The position numbers and the translations under genes are program-made. A stretch of 32,883 bases of DNA, from the NCBI GenBank assembly GCA_030065205.1, contig JASJDN010000063.1, positions 1-32,883 on the forward strand, given 5' to 3'. Positions within the stretch are counted from its first letter, which is position 1; every line of letters starts with the position of its first letter. The notes beneath the pieces are model-generated. The model ran no database searches. It saw only the letters and a program-made list of their open reading frames with translations, and was not told where the DNA came from. Shown here one piece after another: positions 1 through 8,464 of this stretch. This stretch comes from Crocosphaera sp. (lineage in GTDB: Bacteria > Cyanobacteriota > Cyanobacteriia > Cyanobacteriales > Microcystaceae).

Positions 1-859
1 GCTTTCGCTAATTTATGATTAGCTAACATCCCTGATACATTCAAATCTTCTATCACATTGACTGCGTGGTTTTTGCTTAAATGTGATGTCAACTTATGTA
101 ATGTATCTTTTCTAAGATTGGCGATTCTTCTATGGAGTTTTTGAACTTTAAGCTTAGCTTTTTGGTGGTTAGATGAACCAGCCACCTTTCTACTTAATTC
201 TCTTTGAAGTTTAGCTAATTTAGCTGACAGCTTTCTATAAGAATAAGCTCCTTCAAAAATTTCTCCTGTCGATAGGGTTGCTAAGGTTTTTACTCCCAAA
301 TCTATCCCAACTACATCTATTTTCTTTTCTGTCGCTATAGCGTCTAACGCTATTTTAAAGGAAATAAACCAACGGTCTGCTTCTCTACTAATAGTGACAT
401 TTTTGGGTTGATGGATAGTAGGTAATCTCTCATAAGTTTTCAATTTTCCTATAACGGGAACTTGGATTGAATGAGAAGATAAAATGCGAATAGTTCCATC
501 TAAAGTAAAGCTATCATGTCTCCCTTTCTTTTTAAATTTTGGTCTTTTTTTCTTTTTGCTAAAGCAATCACGCCAAGCAGAAGCTAAATGTCTCAGGGCA
601 AATTGCGGAGCGCATTTTGATACGTCGTAATACCATTGATTTTGTGGTTTAACTAATTGATTTAACCATTTGTGTAAATCAATCGCTGTAGGAAATTTGA
701 GTTTTTCTGGGTCTGAACAAGTTTTATTATGGTCTAAAATAGCTAGACATAAACCATTTCCCCAATTATAAGCATGACGGGCTACTCCTGCATGACGAGC
801 CAGTTGTTGACGTTGAGTTTGATTTAATTTAAGTTGGGTTTTAAAGCCTAACAACATGG
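1..859 (-). CDS. tnpB: TnpB, RNA-guided endonuclease of an IS200/IS605-type element (3' end outside window)
   Basis: The frame is open from ATG 859 to the left edge (286 codons), so the C-terminus is missing. TnpB is the RNA-guided DNA nuclease encoded by IS200/IS605/IS607-type transposons and is the ancestor of Cas12. The N-terminus (MLLGFKTQLKLNQTQRQQL) and the HAYNWGN segment are typical of cyanobacterial copies. A basic stretch (KKKKRPKFKKKG) lies near residue 115. The first RuvC acidic site is visible in GIDLGVKTLAT (about residue 195) and the second (Glu) in VIEDLNVSGM near residue 275. The zinc finger and third acidic residue would lie outside the window. No tnpA is visible, so this may be a tnpB-only element. 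No frameshift is seen in the visible part. Confidence 0.88.
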
Positions 860-1285
860 CATTTTTGAGATAAGGACCAAAACTGTTAAGTTTAATTGTA
901 TCAGATCAGGGGTTTTAGGAGAACAAGCTACTCATTTATTGACAATAGCTAATTAAATGAGTAGATTTAGACAATATTGAGTAGATTTTTGGGAACAGAA
1001 TCATTCCCCTATATACTACGCTATATTGTTACTTAATGGTTAGACCGCATATCTCTTGAGATACTCCCGTCGACGGAAAAGATGATGAGCTAACTTAAAA
1101 TGCCAGTCTTTGCGAGTGTCAGTTATCGGAGGCAAGAGCCTTGTTGATGATATAATTTAGCAGTGATGGTAACGTCAAAAATATAGACTAAATCATCAAA
1201 AATGCGGGTAGAAACCCCGTCCTTTCAGGCTTGGCTGAGGCAAACGATTCACTGTGACGATCTCTTCACCATTCATTAAGTTATT
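860..1285. other. Intergenic region with IS debris
   Basis: No gene was found in these 426 bp. Apart from the 928-964 hairpin there is a CCGTCGACGG palindrome near 1068. At 1204-1229 the plus strand carries GCGGGTAGAAACCCCGTCCT followed by TTCAGG, which resembles the right-end/guide-RNA scaffold of cyanobacterial IS605-type elements. It is truncated, since the closing arm of the hairpin is missing. It faces away from the minus-strand tnpB, so it would be the scar of another element. Confidence 0.35.
928..964. repeat. Perfect 11-bp inverted repeat, possible IS end or terminator
   Basis: CTACTCATTTA at 928-938 pairs perfectly with TAAATGAGTAG at 954-964 around a 15-nt loop. It lies 69 bp upstream of the tnpB start. 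A second copy of GAGTAGATTT follows at about 980. Subterminal hairpins are used by IS200/IS605 elements, so this could mark the left end, but no cleavage site was identified. Confidence 0.4.
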
Positions 1286-2494
1286 ATGCAGGGAACCTTA
1301 AATGAGATTGATATCCGCAGCATTTTGCAACTGATCGAACTGGGACAACGAACGGGAGAACTCTTAATTGAAGCCTATCAAACCTCATTAGGTCATCAAA
1401 ATTATGATCATCAACTGTCAGAATTAAGAGCATCCCCATCGCTCAAGATGGAAGCTCGAAGAATATTTTGGTTAGTGTTTTTTGTTAATGGACAAATTGT
1501 TTACACAATCCCCAGTAAAAATCGAGGTTGTCGTCGTTTACGAGATTATTTGTCTCGTTATCAAATTAATATCCTTCCCCAAGAGCTTGAAAATCTGCAA
1601 AGAATTAGTCATAACGAAATTGAATACGCTTATTTATGGCAATTAATTGAAGAGCATCGCTTAACCCCTGAACAGGGCAAAACTATCATTCAACAGATGG
1701 TACAAGAAACCCTATTTGACTTATTGAGTTTACGACAAGGGGCATTTATTTTTGAAATGGGTTTAGGGTTAGATCCTCTGTTAACCAGCTTAGAAATTAG
1801 TCCATTGGTCAGGGAAATGATGACAGAAGTGCAACAGTGGAAACAGTTACATCCTTATTTTCAGAGTCCTCAACAAGCCTTGAGTATTACCAACCAACAG
1901 CAATTACAAGAAACTTTACCCGAAAAAGCCTATGAACAGTTGTTACACTGGGCTGATGGCAAAACATCCCTGAGAGGTCTTTCCCGTCGCTTACAGCGCA
2001 ATTTAGGCAGCTTAGCACGGAGTATTTACCCTTATGTAGAACGGGGATGGTTGCATCCTATCATAGCCACCTCTCCTTCAGTGTCAAAACCTCAAACCGT
2101 CTGGGATGAATCCACTCCCAGACATGAGACTCATGTGGTTTGTCTAGATGATGATCTGACCATTGGCAAAATGGTAGAAGAGATTTTAAAGGAAAACGGC
2201 TATCAAATTTCTTTAATTACCGATCCCCTCTCAGGATTAAGTCTCATATTTGAACTGAATCCCGATATCATTTTATGCGATATTGCTATGCCTAAATTGG
2301 ATGGTTATGAAATTTGTGCCATGTTAAGACATTCGAGGGCTTTTCAATATACACCGATCATTATGCTCACAGGAAAAGAAGGCTTTATCGATCGCATTCG
2401 AGCGCGAATGATGGGAGCGACAGATTACCTCACTAAACCCTTTGGAGAACAAGAGTTATTGTTATTAATCGACAAATATATTCACTCTCACTAA
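1286..2494 (+). CDS. PatA-type response regulator (DUF4388 N-terminal domain plus receiver domain)
   Basis: 402-aa protein. Residues 1 to about 180 form a DUF4388/PatA-like N-terminal domain, starting with the characteristic MQGTLNEIDIRSILQLIELG. Residues about 283-400 are a CheY-like receiver. The acidic pair lies in CLDDD (288-290), the phospho-acceptor is Asp332 in LCDIAMP, the conserved Thr is T362 and the switch Lys is K384 in TKPF. All receiver key residues are present, so it should be phosphorylatable. There is no DNA-binding output domain. Family members (PatA, PixG, TaxP1) act in heterocyst patterning or pilus-based phototaxis. No histidine kinase or CheW/CheA gene adjoins it here, so the partner is unknown. 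ATG 1286 fits the family N-terminus exactly. Confidence 0.85.
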   Translation: MQGTLNEIDIRSILQLIELGQRTGELLIEAYQTSLGHQNYDHQLSELRASPSLKMEARRIFWLVFFVNGQIVYTIPSKNRGCRRLRDYLSRYQINILPQELENLQRISHNEIEYAYLWQLIEEHRLTPEQGKTIIQQMVQETLFDLLSLRQGAFIFEMGLGLDPLLTSLEISPLVREMMTEVQQWKQLHPYFQSPQQALSITNQQQLQETLPEKAYEQLLHWADGKTSLRGLSRRLQRNLGSLARSIYPYVERGWLHPIIATSPSVSKPQTVWDESTPRHETHVVCLDDDLTIGKMVEEILKENGYQISLITDPLSGLSLIFELNPDIILCDIAMPKLDGYEICAMLRHSRAFQYTPIIMLTGKEGFIDRIRARMMGATDYLTKPFGEQELLLLIDKYIHSH

Positions 2495-2625
2495 AAGCTT
2501 CAATCTTTTGATGGGCTTAAGGTTAGTTTAAGGTTAACTTAAATCTGGATCTAAAATCTTATTATCCCACATTCCGCACATCTCGGCTCTCCTGTAGTTA
2601 TGGTGATCAGAAAAATTTATACCTC

Positions 2626-2696
2626 GTAGGGTGGGTTAGGCGCAGGGTTGATTTTTATGAAAACACAATAACTTATGGTCTGCGCCATAACCCACC
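2626..2696. repeat. GTAGGGTGGG-type hairpin repeat, copy 1 (at the mscS start)
   Basis: The left arm GTAGGGTGGGTTAGGCGCAG pairs with the right arm CTGCGCCATAACCCACC across about 34 nt. The end motif is shared with the other copies of this family in the window. This copy covers the only usable ATG (2675) of the downstream channel gene, so the repeat contributes its first codons. Confidence 0.7.
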
Positions 2697-3661
2697 ATTT
2701 TAGGTATGTAGTCTATTATACTTTTTACCCCACACTGTCGGGAGAGCCTAAAAGTATCATTAACCGTGTAGTAACTTGGATTTTAATTTATTTTTCTTGG
2801 CTTTGGTTTAAGGAACATGAACAATTACCTATATGGTTTGATTTTCTAATTAATTTCAGTTTTGTTATTTTTATTATTTGGACTTTTTCAAGAATTTCTA
2901 GGCAACTTATTAAAGTATATGGGATCAATTTGTTTAAACAGATAGGGGGAGACACAACAGAAATTTTACTCGCTCTTGAAACAATTTTTAATATTATTTT
3001 TAGTTTAATTGCTTTGTCTATTTTTGCTTATAAATACGGTGTTCCTTTGAATGGTTTACTAGCGGGTGCTTCTATTAGTGGTTTAGCCCTTAGTTTTGCC
3101 GCACAGAATACGTTACAACAACTATTTGGAACGGTTATTATTTTTTTGGATAAACCTTTTATTCAAGGGGAATATATACGCCTTCCAGATAATGAGAAAA
3201 CTTTCGGCAGAGTTGAGTCTATTGGGTTACGTTCAACTAAAATTAGAACAGCCGGAAAAAATACCCTTGTTATTGTCCCAAACTCAAGAATGGCTGAGTG
3301 GCAAATTGAAAATGTGACCAGAGGAAAAAAAGTGATGATCTTAGTTTATCTAGATTTTGATCATCTTTTAAATGATTATGAAAAATCTTTAGTTAAGCAA
3401 ATTAATAGTAAATATATTAACTCATTTTTTGGTGTAGAACCTGAGACATCAAGTACACTTTTTCTAGAACATCCAGACAAGAAAGTCAGTCGTGCTAGAA
3501 TCACATTTTTTATTTTGGGTTCGACTAAAAGTTCCATCGAATTACGAGAGCGAATGGTAAAAGTATCTACTAATCAAATCGCTTTAGAATTAATGAGTCA
3601 TGGACTTAAATTTACCACCAATGAACCTATTATCTCCTTTGAATCACCTATTAGTTTATAG
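2675..3661 (+). CDS. MscS-family small-conductance mechanosensitive channel
   Basis: 328-aa inner-membrane protein. Hydrophobic segments lie near residues 30-45, 55-75 and 105-125. The pore-lining MscS signature is at about 130-170 (GLLAGASISGLALSFAAQNT, then LQQLFGTVIIFLDKPF). The beta domain follows (GRVESIGLRSTKIRT, VIVPNSRM). Such channels release solutes on hypo-osmotic shock. The start is odd: ATG 2675 lies inside a dispersed hairpin repeat, an in-frame TAA sits just upstream, and no other Met occurs before the beta domain. The first ten or so residues are therefore repeat-derived, or the gene has lost its original 5' end. Function may still be kept because the pore helix is complete. 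Confidence 0.85.
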   Translation: MVCAITHHFRYVVYYTFYPTLSGEPKSIINRVVTWILIYFSWLWFKEHEQLPIWFDFLINFSFVIFIIWTFSRISRQLIKVYGINLFKQIGGDTTEILLALETIFNIIFSLIALSIFAYKYGVPLNGLLAGASISGLALSFAAQNTLQQLFGTVIIFLDKPFIQGEYIRLPDNEKTFGRVESIGLRSTKIRTAGKNTLVIVPNSRMAEWQIENVTRGKKVMILVYLDFDHLLNDYEKSLVKQINSKYINSFFGVEPETSSTLFLEHPDKKVSRARITFFILGSTKSSIELRERMVKVSTNQIALELMSHGLKFTTNEPIISFESPISL

Positions 3662-3667
3662 CTTTTT

Positions 3668-3692
3668 GTAAGATGGGCATCGCCCACCCTAC
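3668..3692. terminator. Hairpin between convergent mscS and dnaE-N
   Basis: GTAAGATGGGC and GCCCACCCTAC form an 11-position stem with two mismatches and a 3-nt loop in the 35-bp gap between two converging stop codons. It is a short member of the GTAGGGTGGGC repeat family and probably also serves as a bidirectional terminator. There is no long U-tract. Confidence 0.5.
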
Positions 3693-3696
3693 AAAA

Positions 3697-6318
3697 TTAT
3701 ATACCCACTTGTTTAAGGTCTAAATTTTTCTCGAAAATCTGATCAATCGGTAACATTTGCCCGTCCATTGTCATAAATTTATGATCTTTTGTTGCTTGAA
3801 TCGTTGACCCATCTTCTAGATAGTATTCAAAGACTTCTTGTTCTCCTCTATTATGCCATTGGGCGATGGTTTGAGTATAAACAAAACCATTCTCATCTAC
3901 TGTATAAACGGTACAATTGATGTTTTCTTCGACTATTTTACCGATAGGCATGGGTCCGTATTCAACGGTTAAAATTTCTGTGTCATAACTCAAACAATAT
4001 TCCGCAAATTTGATCATCTGCTCGAATAAATCTTCTGCAATGGCTTGAGGAACTCCATTTTTGGTTGACCCATCGATGAAAATTTCTCGATGTTTGGTCA
4101 TTTCTGCAATTTTTTTCTTACCCATCGCCCGGCGCAATAAGTCAGCTTCCCCTAAAGAATAACCAGCTAAATCTTGCGCCATTTTCATGATTTGTTCTTG
4201 ATAAACTAATACGGCGTAGGTTTCTTTTAAGATGGGTTCTAGGAGTTTATGCTGGTAAACAATGGCTTCTCTCCCATGTTTACGGTTGATAAATTTAGGA
4301 ATGAGTCCTGCATCTAATGGACCGGGGCGATAGAGGGCTAAAATAGAAGAAATATCTTCAATTCCTGATGGTTTTAAGTCTTTTACAATTTGTTTCATTC
4401 CCGACGATTCTAGCTGAAAAATCCCTTCTAAGTCTCCTTTTTCTAATAGTTTATGAGTATTTGCTACGTCAGGAGGCAATTTTTTAGCCGTTCCTTTTGC
4501 AATAATTTCTAAGGCTTTTCTTTCATCTAAAGGTAGTTGATCTAAGTCTAATTCAACCCCTTGATTGAGTTTGATTAAGTCAGCCGTCCGTTGAATGGTA
4601 GTTAAATTTCTTAACCCTAAAAAGTCCATTTTTAGTAATCCCAAGGACTCTAAATCTTCCATATAATATTGGGTGATAACTGCCCCATCATTATTCTTTT
4701 GTAAGGGAACAACTTGATCCAAAGGTTCAGAAGAAATAACGACTCCCGCAGCATGAACACCGAAGGTTTTATTAGTTCCTTCGATACGAATCGCCATATC
4801 AACCCAACGATGGACAAGGGGATCATTGTCATACCTTTCTTTAAATTCTGGGGTTGGGGTTTCATCAGAAACCATAACTTTTAATTTAGTAGGTTTACCC
4901 CTTGAAACTGGGATCATTTTTGTCATTTTATCTGACTCAGCGTAGGGAATATCTAATACCCTAGCCACATCTTTTAACACCGCTTTTGATGTCATACGGT
5001 TAAAGGTAATAATCTGAGCAACATTCGCTTCCCCATACTTTCTGGTGACATATTTAATCATTTCATCCCGTCTTTCGATACAAAAATCGGTATCAACATC
5101 AGGCATGGATTTTCTTTCAGGGTTTAGAAATCGCTCAAATAATAGACCATGATGAACGGGATCAATATTGGTTATTTTTAAACAATAAGCGACCAAAGAA
5201 CCGGCTGCTGAACCCCTACCTGGACCGACGGGAATATGGTTATCTCTGGCATATTTAATATAGTCCCATACTACTAAAAAGTAGGTGGAAAATCCCATTC
5301 TTTGTAGCATTTTTAGTTCGTATTCTAACCGTTCCCGATATTCTTGAGGTATTTCACTACGAGACCGACATTTTAACCGATTTAATAATCCTTCCCAAGC
5401 AATTTCTTCTACATAACTATCAGGATTATGTCCAGCCGGGACAGGGTAATTAGGGATACGGGGTTCTCCTAAAATTTTATAAGGTTCAATTTTTTCAGCT
5501 ACTTCTAACGTGTTATTAATGGCTTCTTCTATGACATCATCAGGGAGATGATCCCGAAACAGTAAACGCATTTCATCGGCAGATTTTAAATATTCTGTGC
5601 CACTGTATCTAAGGCGTTTTTCATCGGTAATCAGTTTACCCGTTTGAATACAGAGTAATGCGTCGTGTGCTTCTACATCGTAACAAGAAATGAAATGAGA
5701 GTCATTGGTTGCGACAATTTTAATCCCTAAGTCACGGGCAATTTTAGCAATAGCAACATTAACAATTCTATCCTCAACAGAACCGTGATCTTGGATTTCT
5801 AAATAAAAGTCATCTTTAAAGAGTTTTTGATACCATTTAGCTACTGCTTTCGCTTCTTTGTAATCTCCTGCTAAAATTCTTTGGGGTATTTCTCCCCCCA
5901 AACAAGCACTGGTAACAATTAATCCTTCGTGATATTGTTCTAATAGTTCTTTATTGATACAAGGACGGGCAAAAATACCTTTTCCTTGCATTCCTTTAAG
6001 ATGAGAAATAGTAGTTAATTTAACTAAATTTTTATAACCTTGGGTATTTTTAGCTAAGACGACTTGATGATATTTTTTATATTTTTTCTTGTCTTCAATG
6101 TCCCCATTAATGACGTACATTTCGTTACCAATAATGGGTTTAATGCTTTTATTTCGACACACTTTAATGAGTTCGATCGCCCCATACATCACCCCATGAT
6201 CCGTTAATGCGATCGCTGGCATTTCTAATTCTAACGCACGATCAATTAAAGCATTTAATTGGGATGCACCATCGAGTAAACTATAATCACTGTGTATATG
6301 TAAACCAACGAAAGACAT
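3697..6318 (-). CDS. dnaE: DNA polymerase III alpha subunit, N-terminal half, fused to the N-half of the DnaE split intein
   Basis: 873-aa product: residues 1-774 are the N-extein and 775-873 the intein N-half. The extein holds the PHP domain (HIHSDYS at 7-13, ALTDHG near 37-42) and the polymerase core: [10 protein letters not shown] near 365, the catalytic aspartates in PDVDTDF (406-412), and KMDFLGL further on. The extein ends KFAEY just before Cys775. In many cyanobacteria dnaE is split into two distant genes whose products are joined by protein trans-splicing. The length of 774 residues before the intein matches my recollection of the Synechocystis protein. The rest of the polymerase (C-intein plus CFN-starting extein) is not in this window and must be elsewhere. 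ATG 6318 gives the usual [13 protein letters not shown] start. Confidence 0.97.
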   Translation of the reverse strand: MSFVGLHIHSDYSLLDGASQLNALIDRALELEMPAIALTDHGVMYGAIELIKVCRNKSIKPIIGNEMYVINGDIEDKKKYKKYHQVVLAKNTQGYKNLVKLTTISHLKGMQGKGIFARPCINKELLEQYHEGLIVTSACLGGEIPQRILAGDYKEAKAVAKWYQKLFKDDFYLEIQDHGSVEDRIVNVAIAKIARDLGIKIVATNDSHFISCYDVEAHDALLCIQTGKLITDEKRLRYSGTEYLKSADEMRLLFRDHLPDDVIEEAINNTLEVAEKIEPYKILGEPRIPNYPVPAGHNPDSYVEEIAWEGLLNRLKCRSRSEIPQEYRERLEYELKMLQRMGFSTYFLVVWDYIKYARDNHIPVGPGRGSAAGSLVAYCLKITNIDPVHHGLLFERFLNPERKSMPDVDTDFCIERRDEMIKYVTRKYGEANVAQIITFNRMTSKAVLKDVARVLDIPYAESDKMTKMIPVSRGKPTKLKVMVSDETPTPEFKERYDNDPLVHRWVDMAIRIEGTNKTFGVHAAGVVISSEPLDQVVPLQKNNDGAVITQYYMEDLESLGLLKMDFLGLRNLTTIQRTADLIKLNQGVELDLDQLPLDERKALEIIAKGTAKKLPPDVANTHKLLEKGDLEGIFQLESSGMKQIVKDLKPSGIEDISSILALYRPGPLDAGLIPKFINRKHGREAIVYQHKLLEPILKETYAVLVYQEQIMKMAQDLAGYSLGEADLLRRAMGKKKIAEMTKHREIFIDGSTKNGVPQAIAEDLFEQMIKFAEYCLSYDTEILTVEYGPMPIGKIVEENINCTVYTVDENGFVYTQTIAQWHNRGEQEVFEYYLEDGSTIQATKDHKFMTMDGQMLPIDQIFEKNLDLKQVGI
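3700..3996 (-). other. DnaE split intein, N-terminal half (99 aa)
   Basis: The segment starts with Cys1 (codon at 3996-3994) in [14 protein letters not shown], the splice-junction block. Block B is present as ATKDHKFM, with Thr69 and His72 at the standard DnaE intein positions. Lys70, Met75 and Met81, which mark the fast-splicing members of this family, are all present. Cys28 is kept, while residue 59 is Tyr where Npu has Cys. The tail (DLKQVGI) is a few residues shorter than in Npu. All N-half catalytic residues are present, so activity is expected. Confidence 0.95.
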
Positions 6319-6509
6319 AATATAATACTGTTAGATTAATTGTGAATAATTAGACCCAAATGTAACAAGTTGTTATCTTAATGATTACCTTGGGAATTAC
6401 ATTATAGCGTTGATCTTATTATTTAGATGAGAAATGCTGTTTTTATATTGAAACTTTAACCTATATTCTGTTAGAGTAGATGATAGATAATCAAATAAGG
6501 CTGTTTATA

Positions 6510-6785
6510 ATGCCAAATATTATCTGGTCAGATTATTTACAATATCGGGCAAAACTGAGAGGTTTTAAACTGGAAAAAATTGAAGAAATTATCAAATATT
6601 CTGGAGAAAGATACTATGATACTGAAACTGATCGTCTTATTGCTGTAGGAAAGCATGACACTCGCTTGGTTATTGTTCCCTACGAATATAAGTTAGATTC
6701 TATCACCCCTATTACTATTCATGCCACGACACGCCAACAAATTAGATTTCGTTTAGCCACTGGGAGATATACTATTTATGAATAA
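6510..6785 (+). CDS. DUF4258 family protein, probable toxin-like partner of the next gene
   Basis: 91 aa from ATG 6510. The family N-terminus normally starts close to this position (MPNIIWSDYLQYRAKLRGF); an upstream in-frame ATG at 6480 would add ten residues with no family support. Typical DUF4258 segments are IEEIIKYSGERYYDTETDR, then HDTRLVIVPYE and TIHATTRQQI. DUF4258 proteins are small RelE/BrnT-like folds often paired with an antitoxin-like gene. The stop overlaps the next start by 8 nt (6778-6785), so the two are translationally coupled. The toxin role is inferred from family and arrangement. Confidence 0.72.
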   Translation: MPNIIWSDYLQYRAKLRGFKLEKIEEIIKYSGERYYDTETDRLIAVGKHDTRLVIVPYEYKLDSITPITIHATTRQQIRFRLATGRYTIYE

Positions 6786-7008
6786 CGCAAAAATGAAATA
6801 TTTTGAAGAAGAAGATATTCTTTATTTAACTATATCTGATGACCCAGAAGCCAATAGTGTAGAAATCAATCCAAATATTACAGTGGAACTTAATAATGCA
6901 GGGGAATTAATCGGGATAGAAATCACAAATGCAAGTGCTTTTATTCGAGATTCAATTCTAGAATCAACTCAAGGAAAAATATTAAATTTATCTTCTTTTA
7001 TTAATTAA
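6778..7008 (+). CDS. DUF2283 family protein, probable antitoxin-like partner
   Basis: 76 aa. The pattern MKYFEEEDILYLTISDD ... NITVELNNAGELIGIEI is the DUF2283 signature, a small beta-rich domain common in cyanobacteria beside DUF4258 genes. It overlaps the preceding gene by 8 nt at the start. Its stop also overlaps by 8 bp the end of the convergent minus-strand gene at 7001-7492, leaving no room for a terminator. The toxin-antitoxin function is inferred, not shown. Confidence 0.75.
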   Translation: MNNAKMKYFEEEDILYLTISDDPEANSVEINPNITVELNNAGELIGIEITNASAFIRDSILESTQGKILNLSSFIN

Positions 7009-7492
7009 TTTTACTAGCTTCTTCTTGTACAAGTTCTAAGGGAAGTTTTAATACTTTAGCAATTCTCTCTATCGTTAAACCTTCTTTAATTAATTCGGAG
7101 ACTGTTTCTAATTTGGCTTCTAGTTTAATTTTGTCTTGTTGATTATTATTTTCTGATGAACCTTCACAAATATTTCCTTTATTAATTTCTATATTACTAA
7201 TAAAATTAGAATTTGAGAAATGAGAATAATAATATCTTTGTAAACTTGATTTAATATTAGACTTATTAACTTCTTCCCCTAAAGCATTGGATACTTTTCT
7301 CCATAACTGTGCTGCCATATCTTTAACATATTTTTCAGAACGATGAATATTGTTAGCGATTTCTGCATATTTTTGATAGTCAAAGGTTCCTTCTAATATA
7401 GCAGTTTCGAGATCATCTAAATGTTCTCCTGTGTGTGAGAAAATAAGCTTATCTACGCTTGAAATAAGGGATTGAATGTCATATACGTTCAT
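7001..7492 (-). CDS. Small protein with vWA-MoxR-associated (vMAP) N-terminal HTH domain
   Basis: 163 aa. Residues about 28-90 match the HTH domain found at the N-terminus of vWA-MoxR-associated conflict-system proteins: AILEGTFDYQKYAEIANNI, then SEKYVKDMAAQLWRKVSNAL and NIKSSLQRYY. A polar linker (about 95-120) follows. The C-terminal part, ELIKEGLTIERIAKVLKLPL, is a second HTH-like helical motif of the kind seen at the end of Rpn/PD-(D/E)XK proteins. No effector domain (kinase, TIR, peptidase, NACHT) is attached, so it is a free-standing adaptor or regulator, or a truncated remnant. Function unknown. Confidence 0.65.
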   Translation of the reverse strand: MNVYDIQSLISSVDKLIFSHTGEHLDDLETAILEGTFDYQKYAEIANNIHRSEKYVKDMAAQLWRKVSNALGEEVNKSNIKSSLQRYYYSHFSNSNFISNIEINKGNICEGSSENNNQQDKIKLEAKLETVSELIKEGLTIERIAKVLKLPLELVQEEASKIN

Positions 7493-7698
7493 AACCTGTG
7501 TTTAGGGTTTAATTTGATTGGCTTTTATCTTACCTTATCTTGCATAATCAGGCTATATTTTTCTTTAGGATGTTTTTAGATTTGCTTAATTTTTCTTAAA
7601 ACGAGGAAATCTGGCTTTATATGGCTTTTTTTGTCTTGAAAGTAAAATTTTAATTCGATACACTTCAATCCAGATTCATGTTTTTATAGGTTTCGAGA

Positions 7699-7830
7699 AT
7701 GAAAAACGACGTTGTACCCGTTCCCGAACCCACCTCAACCCTCAGTCTTCTCGCCCTCGGAACCCTCGGTGCAGGTGCAACCCTAAAACGCAAACTAAAA
7801 GCATCTAAAATGACTGAAAAAATTGGTTAA
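7699..7830 (+). pseudogene. Orphan PEP-CTERM sorting tail (3' remnant of an exported protein gene)
   Basis: A 43-codon open frame encodes a complete PEP-CTERM signal: the VPEP box (VVPVPEPTSTLSLLALG), a short hydrophobic helix (LSLLALGTLGAGA) and a basic cluster (LKRKLKASK). In this family the tail directs C-terminal processing by exosortase. Here an in-frame TAG at 7687-7689 lies just before the ATG and nothing resembling the usual extracellular domain precedes it. The simplest reading is the 3' end of a decayed gene. A strong terminator follows at 7853-7882. The rest of the spacers on both sides (7493-7698, 7883-7972) holds nothing else I recognise. Confidence 0.6.
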
Positions 7831-7852
7831 ATTCATGTTTAATATTATTTAT

Positions 7853-7882
7853 ATCTCTCTTAACTTTAAGGGAGATTTTTTT
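7853..7882 (+). terminator. Rho-independent terminator after the PEP-CTERM remnant
   Basis: ATCTCTCTTA pairs with TAAGGGAGAT (10 positions, one wobble, 4-nt loop) and is followed directly by a run of T. It is well formed in the plus direction, fitting a former gene end at 7830. Confidence 0.75.
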
Positions 7883-7972
7883 ATTTATTACTTAACCAAA
7901 ATAGTTACTAAGACTTATTTATCTTGAAAAATCACATCTTCGTAATTGAACTTAATAACTCCTGATAATTAA

Positions 7973-8422
7973 TTAAATTGATGTATTCATTAAAGGTTCT
8001 GATAATTGCTGATGATTAGGTTTATATTTTAGCCACTGCCAAGCAACAACATTTAACAGTAATCCAATCACAAAAAGAATCACCATTAAAGCAATTTGAT
8101 ACCAAGCAATAGGGGTAACAAATAAATCAGCCGTAATATGGCTAAAATTCAACACAGAATAGATAATCGTCATCCAAAAATGTCCCACTTTAAACCGTTT
8201 TGACTGAGTAAATAACGTTCCAATCATGGCAAACATGGGAACCACAAAAAAGAGTAACATCAGCCATAAAATCCAACTAATATCACTGCTATCGTGGGAA
8301 TGGGCGATTGCTTGTCCATGAAACAGAGGCATTAACCCTAGTTGCGTATGAAACAGAAGCCCTAACAGAAATGTTGACCACAACGTAATAATTTTGGTTT
8401 GATAATTAACTTTGGTATTCAT
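7973..8422 (-). CDS. Small multi-pass membrane protein of unknown function
   Basis: 149 aa with about four predicted membrane helices, near residues 12-32, 50-68, 82-103 and 108-130. A His-rich loop between helices 1 and 2 (HGQAIAHSHDSSD) lies in a position that could bind metal, though this is speculation. Helix 3 carries HITADL. The C-terminus is polar. I do not recognise the family. It stands alone, with long spacers on both sides. ATG 8422 is the first start after a stop; no clear Shine-Dalgarno was identified. Confidence 0.6.
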   Translation of the reverse strand: MNTKVNYQTKIITLWSTFLLGLLFHTQLGLMPLFHGQAIAHSHDSSDISWILWLMLLFFVVPMFAMIGTLFTQSKRFKVGHFWMTIIYSVLNFSHITADLFVTPIAWYQIALMVILFVIGLLLNVVAWQWLKYKPNHQQLSEPLMNTSI

Positions 8423-8464
8423 GAGCCTAACCCTCCTGCATAAATTTTAAACAGTGGATTCAGC

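Noticed and set aside
1128..1156. Promoter with TATAAT at 1151
   Set aside because: No acceptable -35 hexamer at 16-18 bp; a lone TATAAT in AT-rich DNA is weak evidence.
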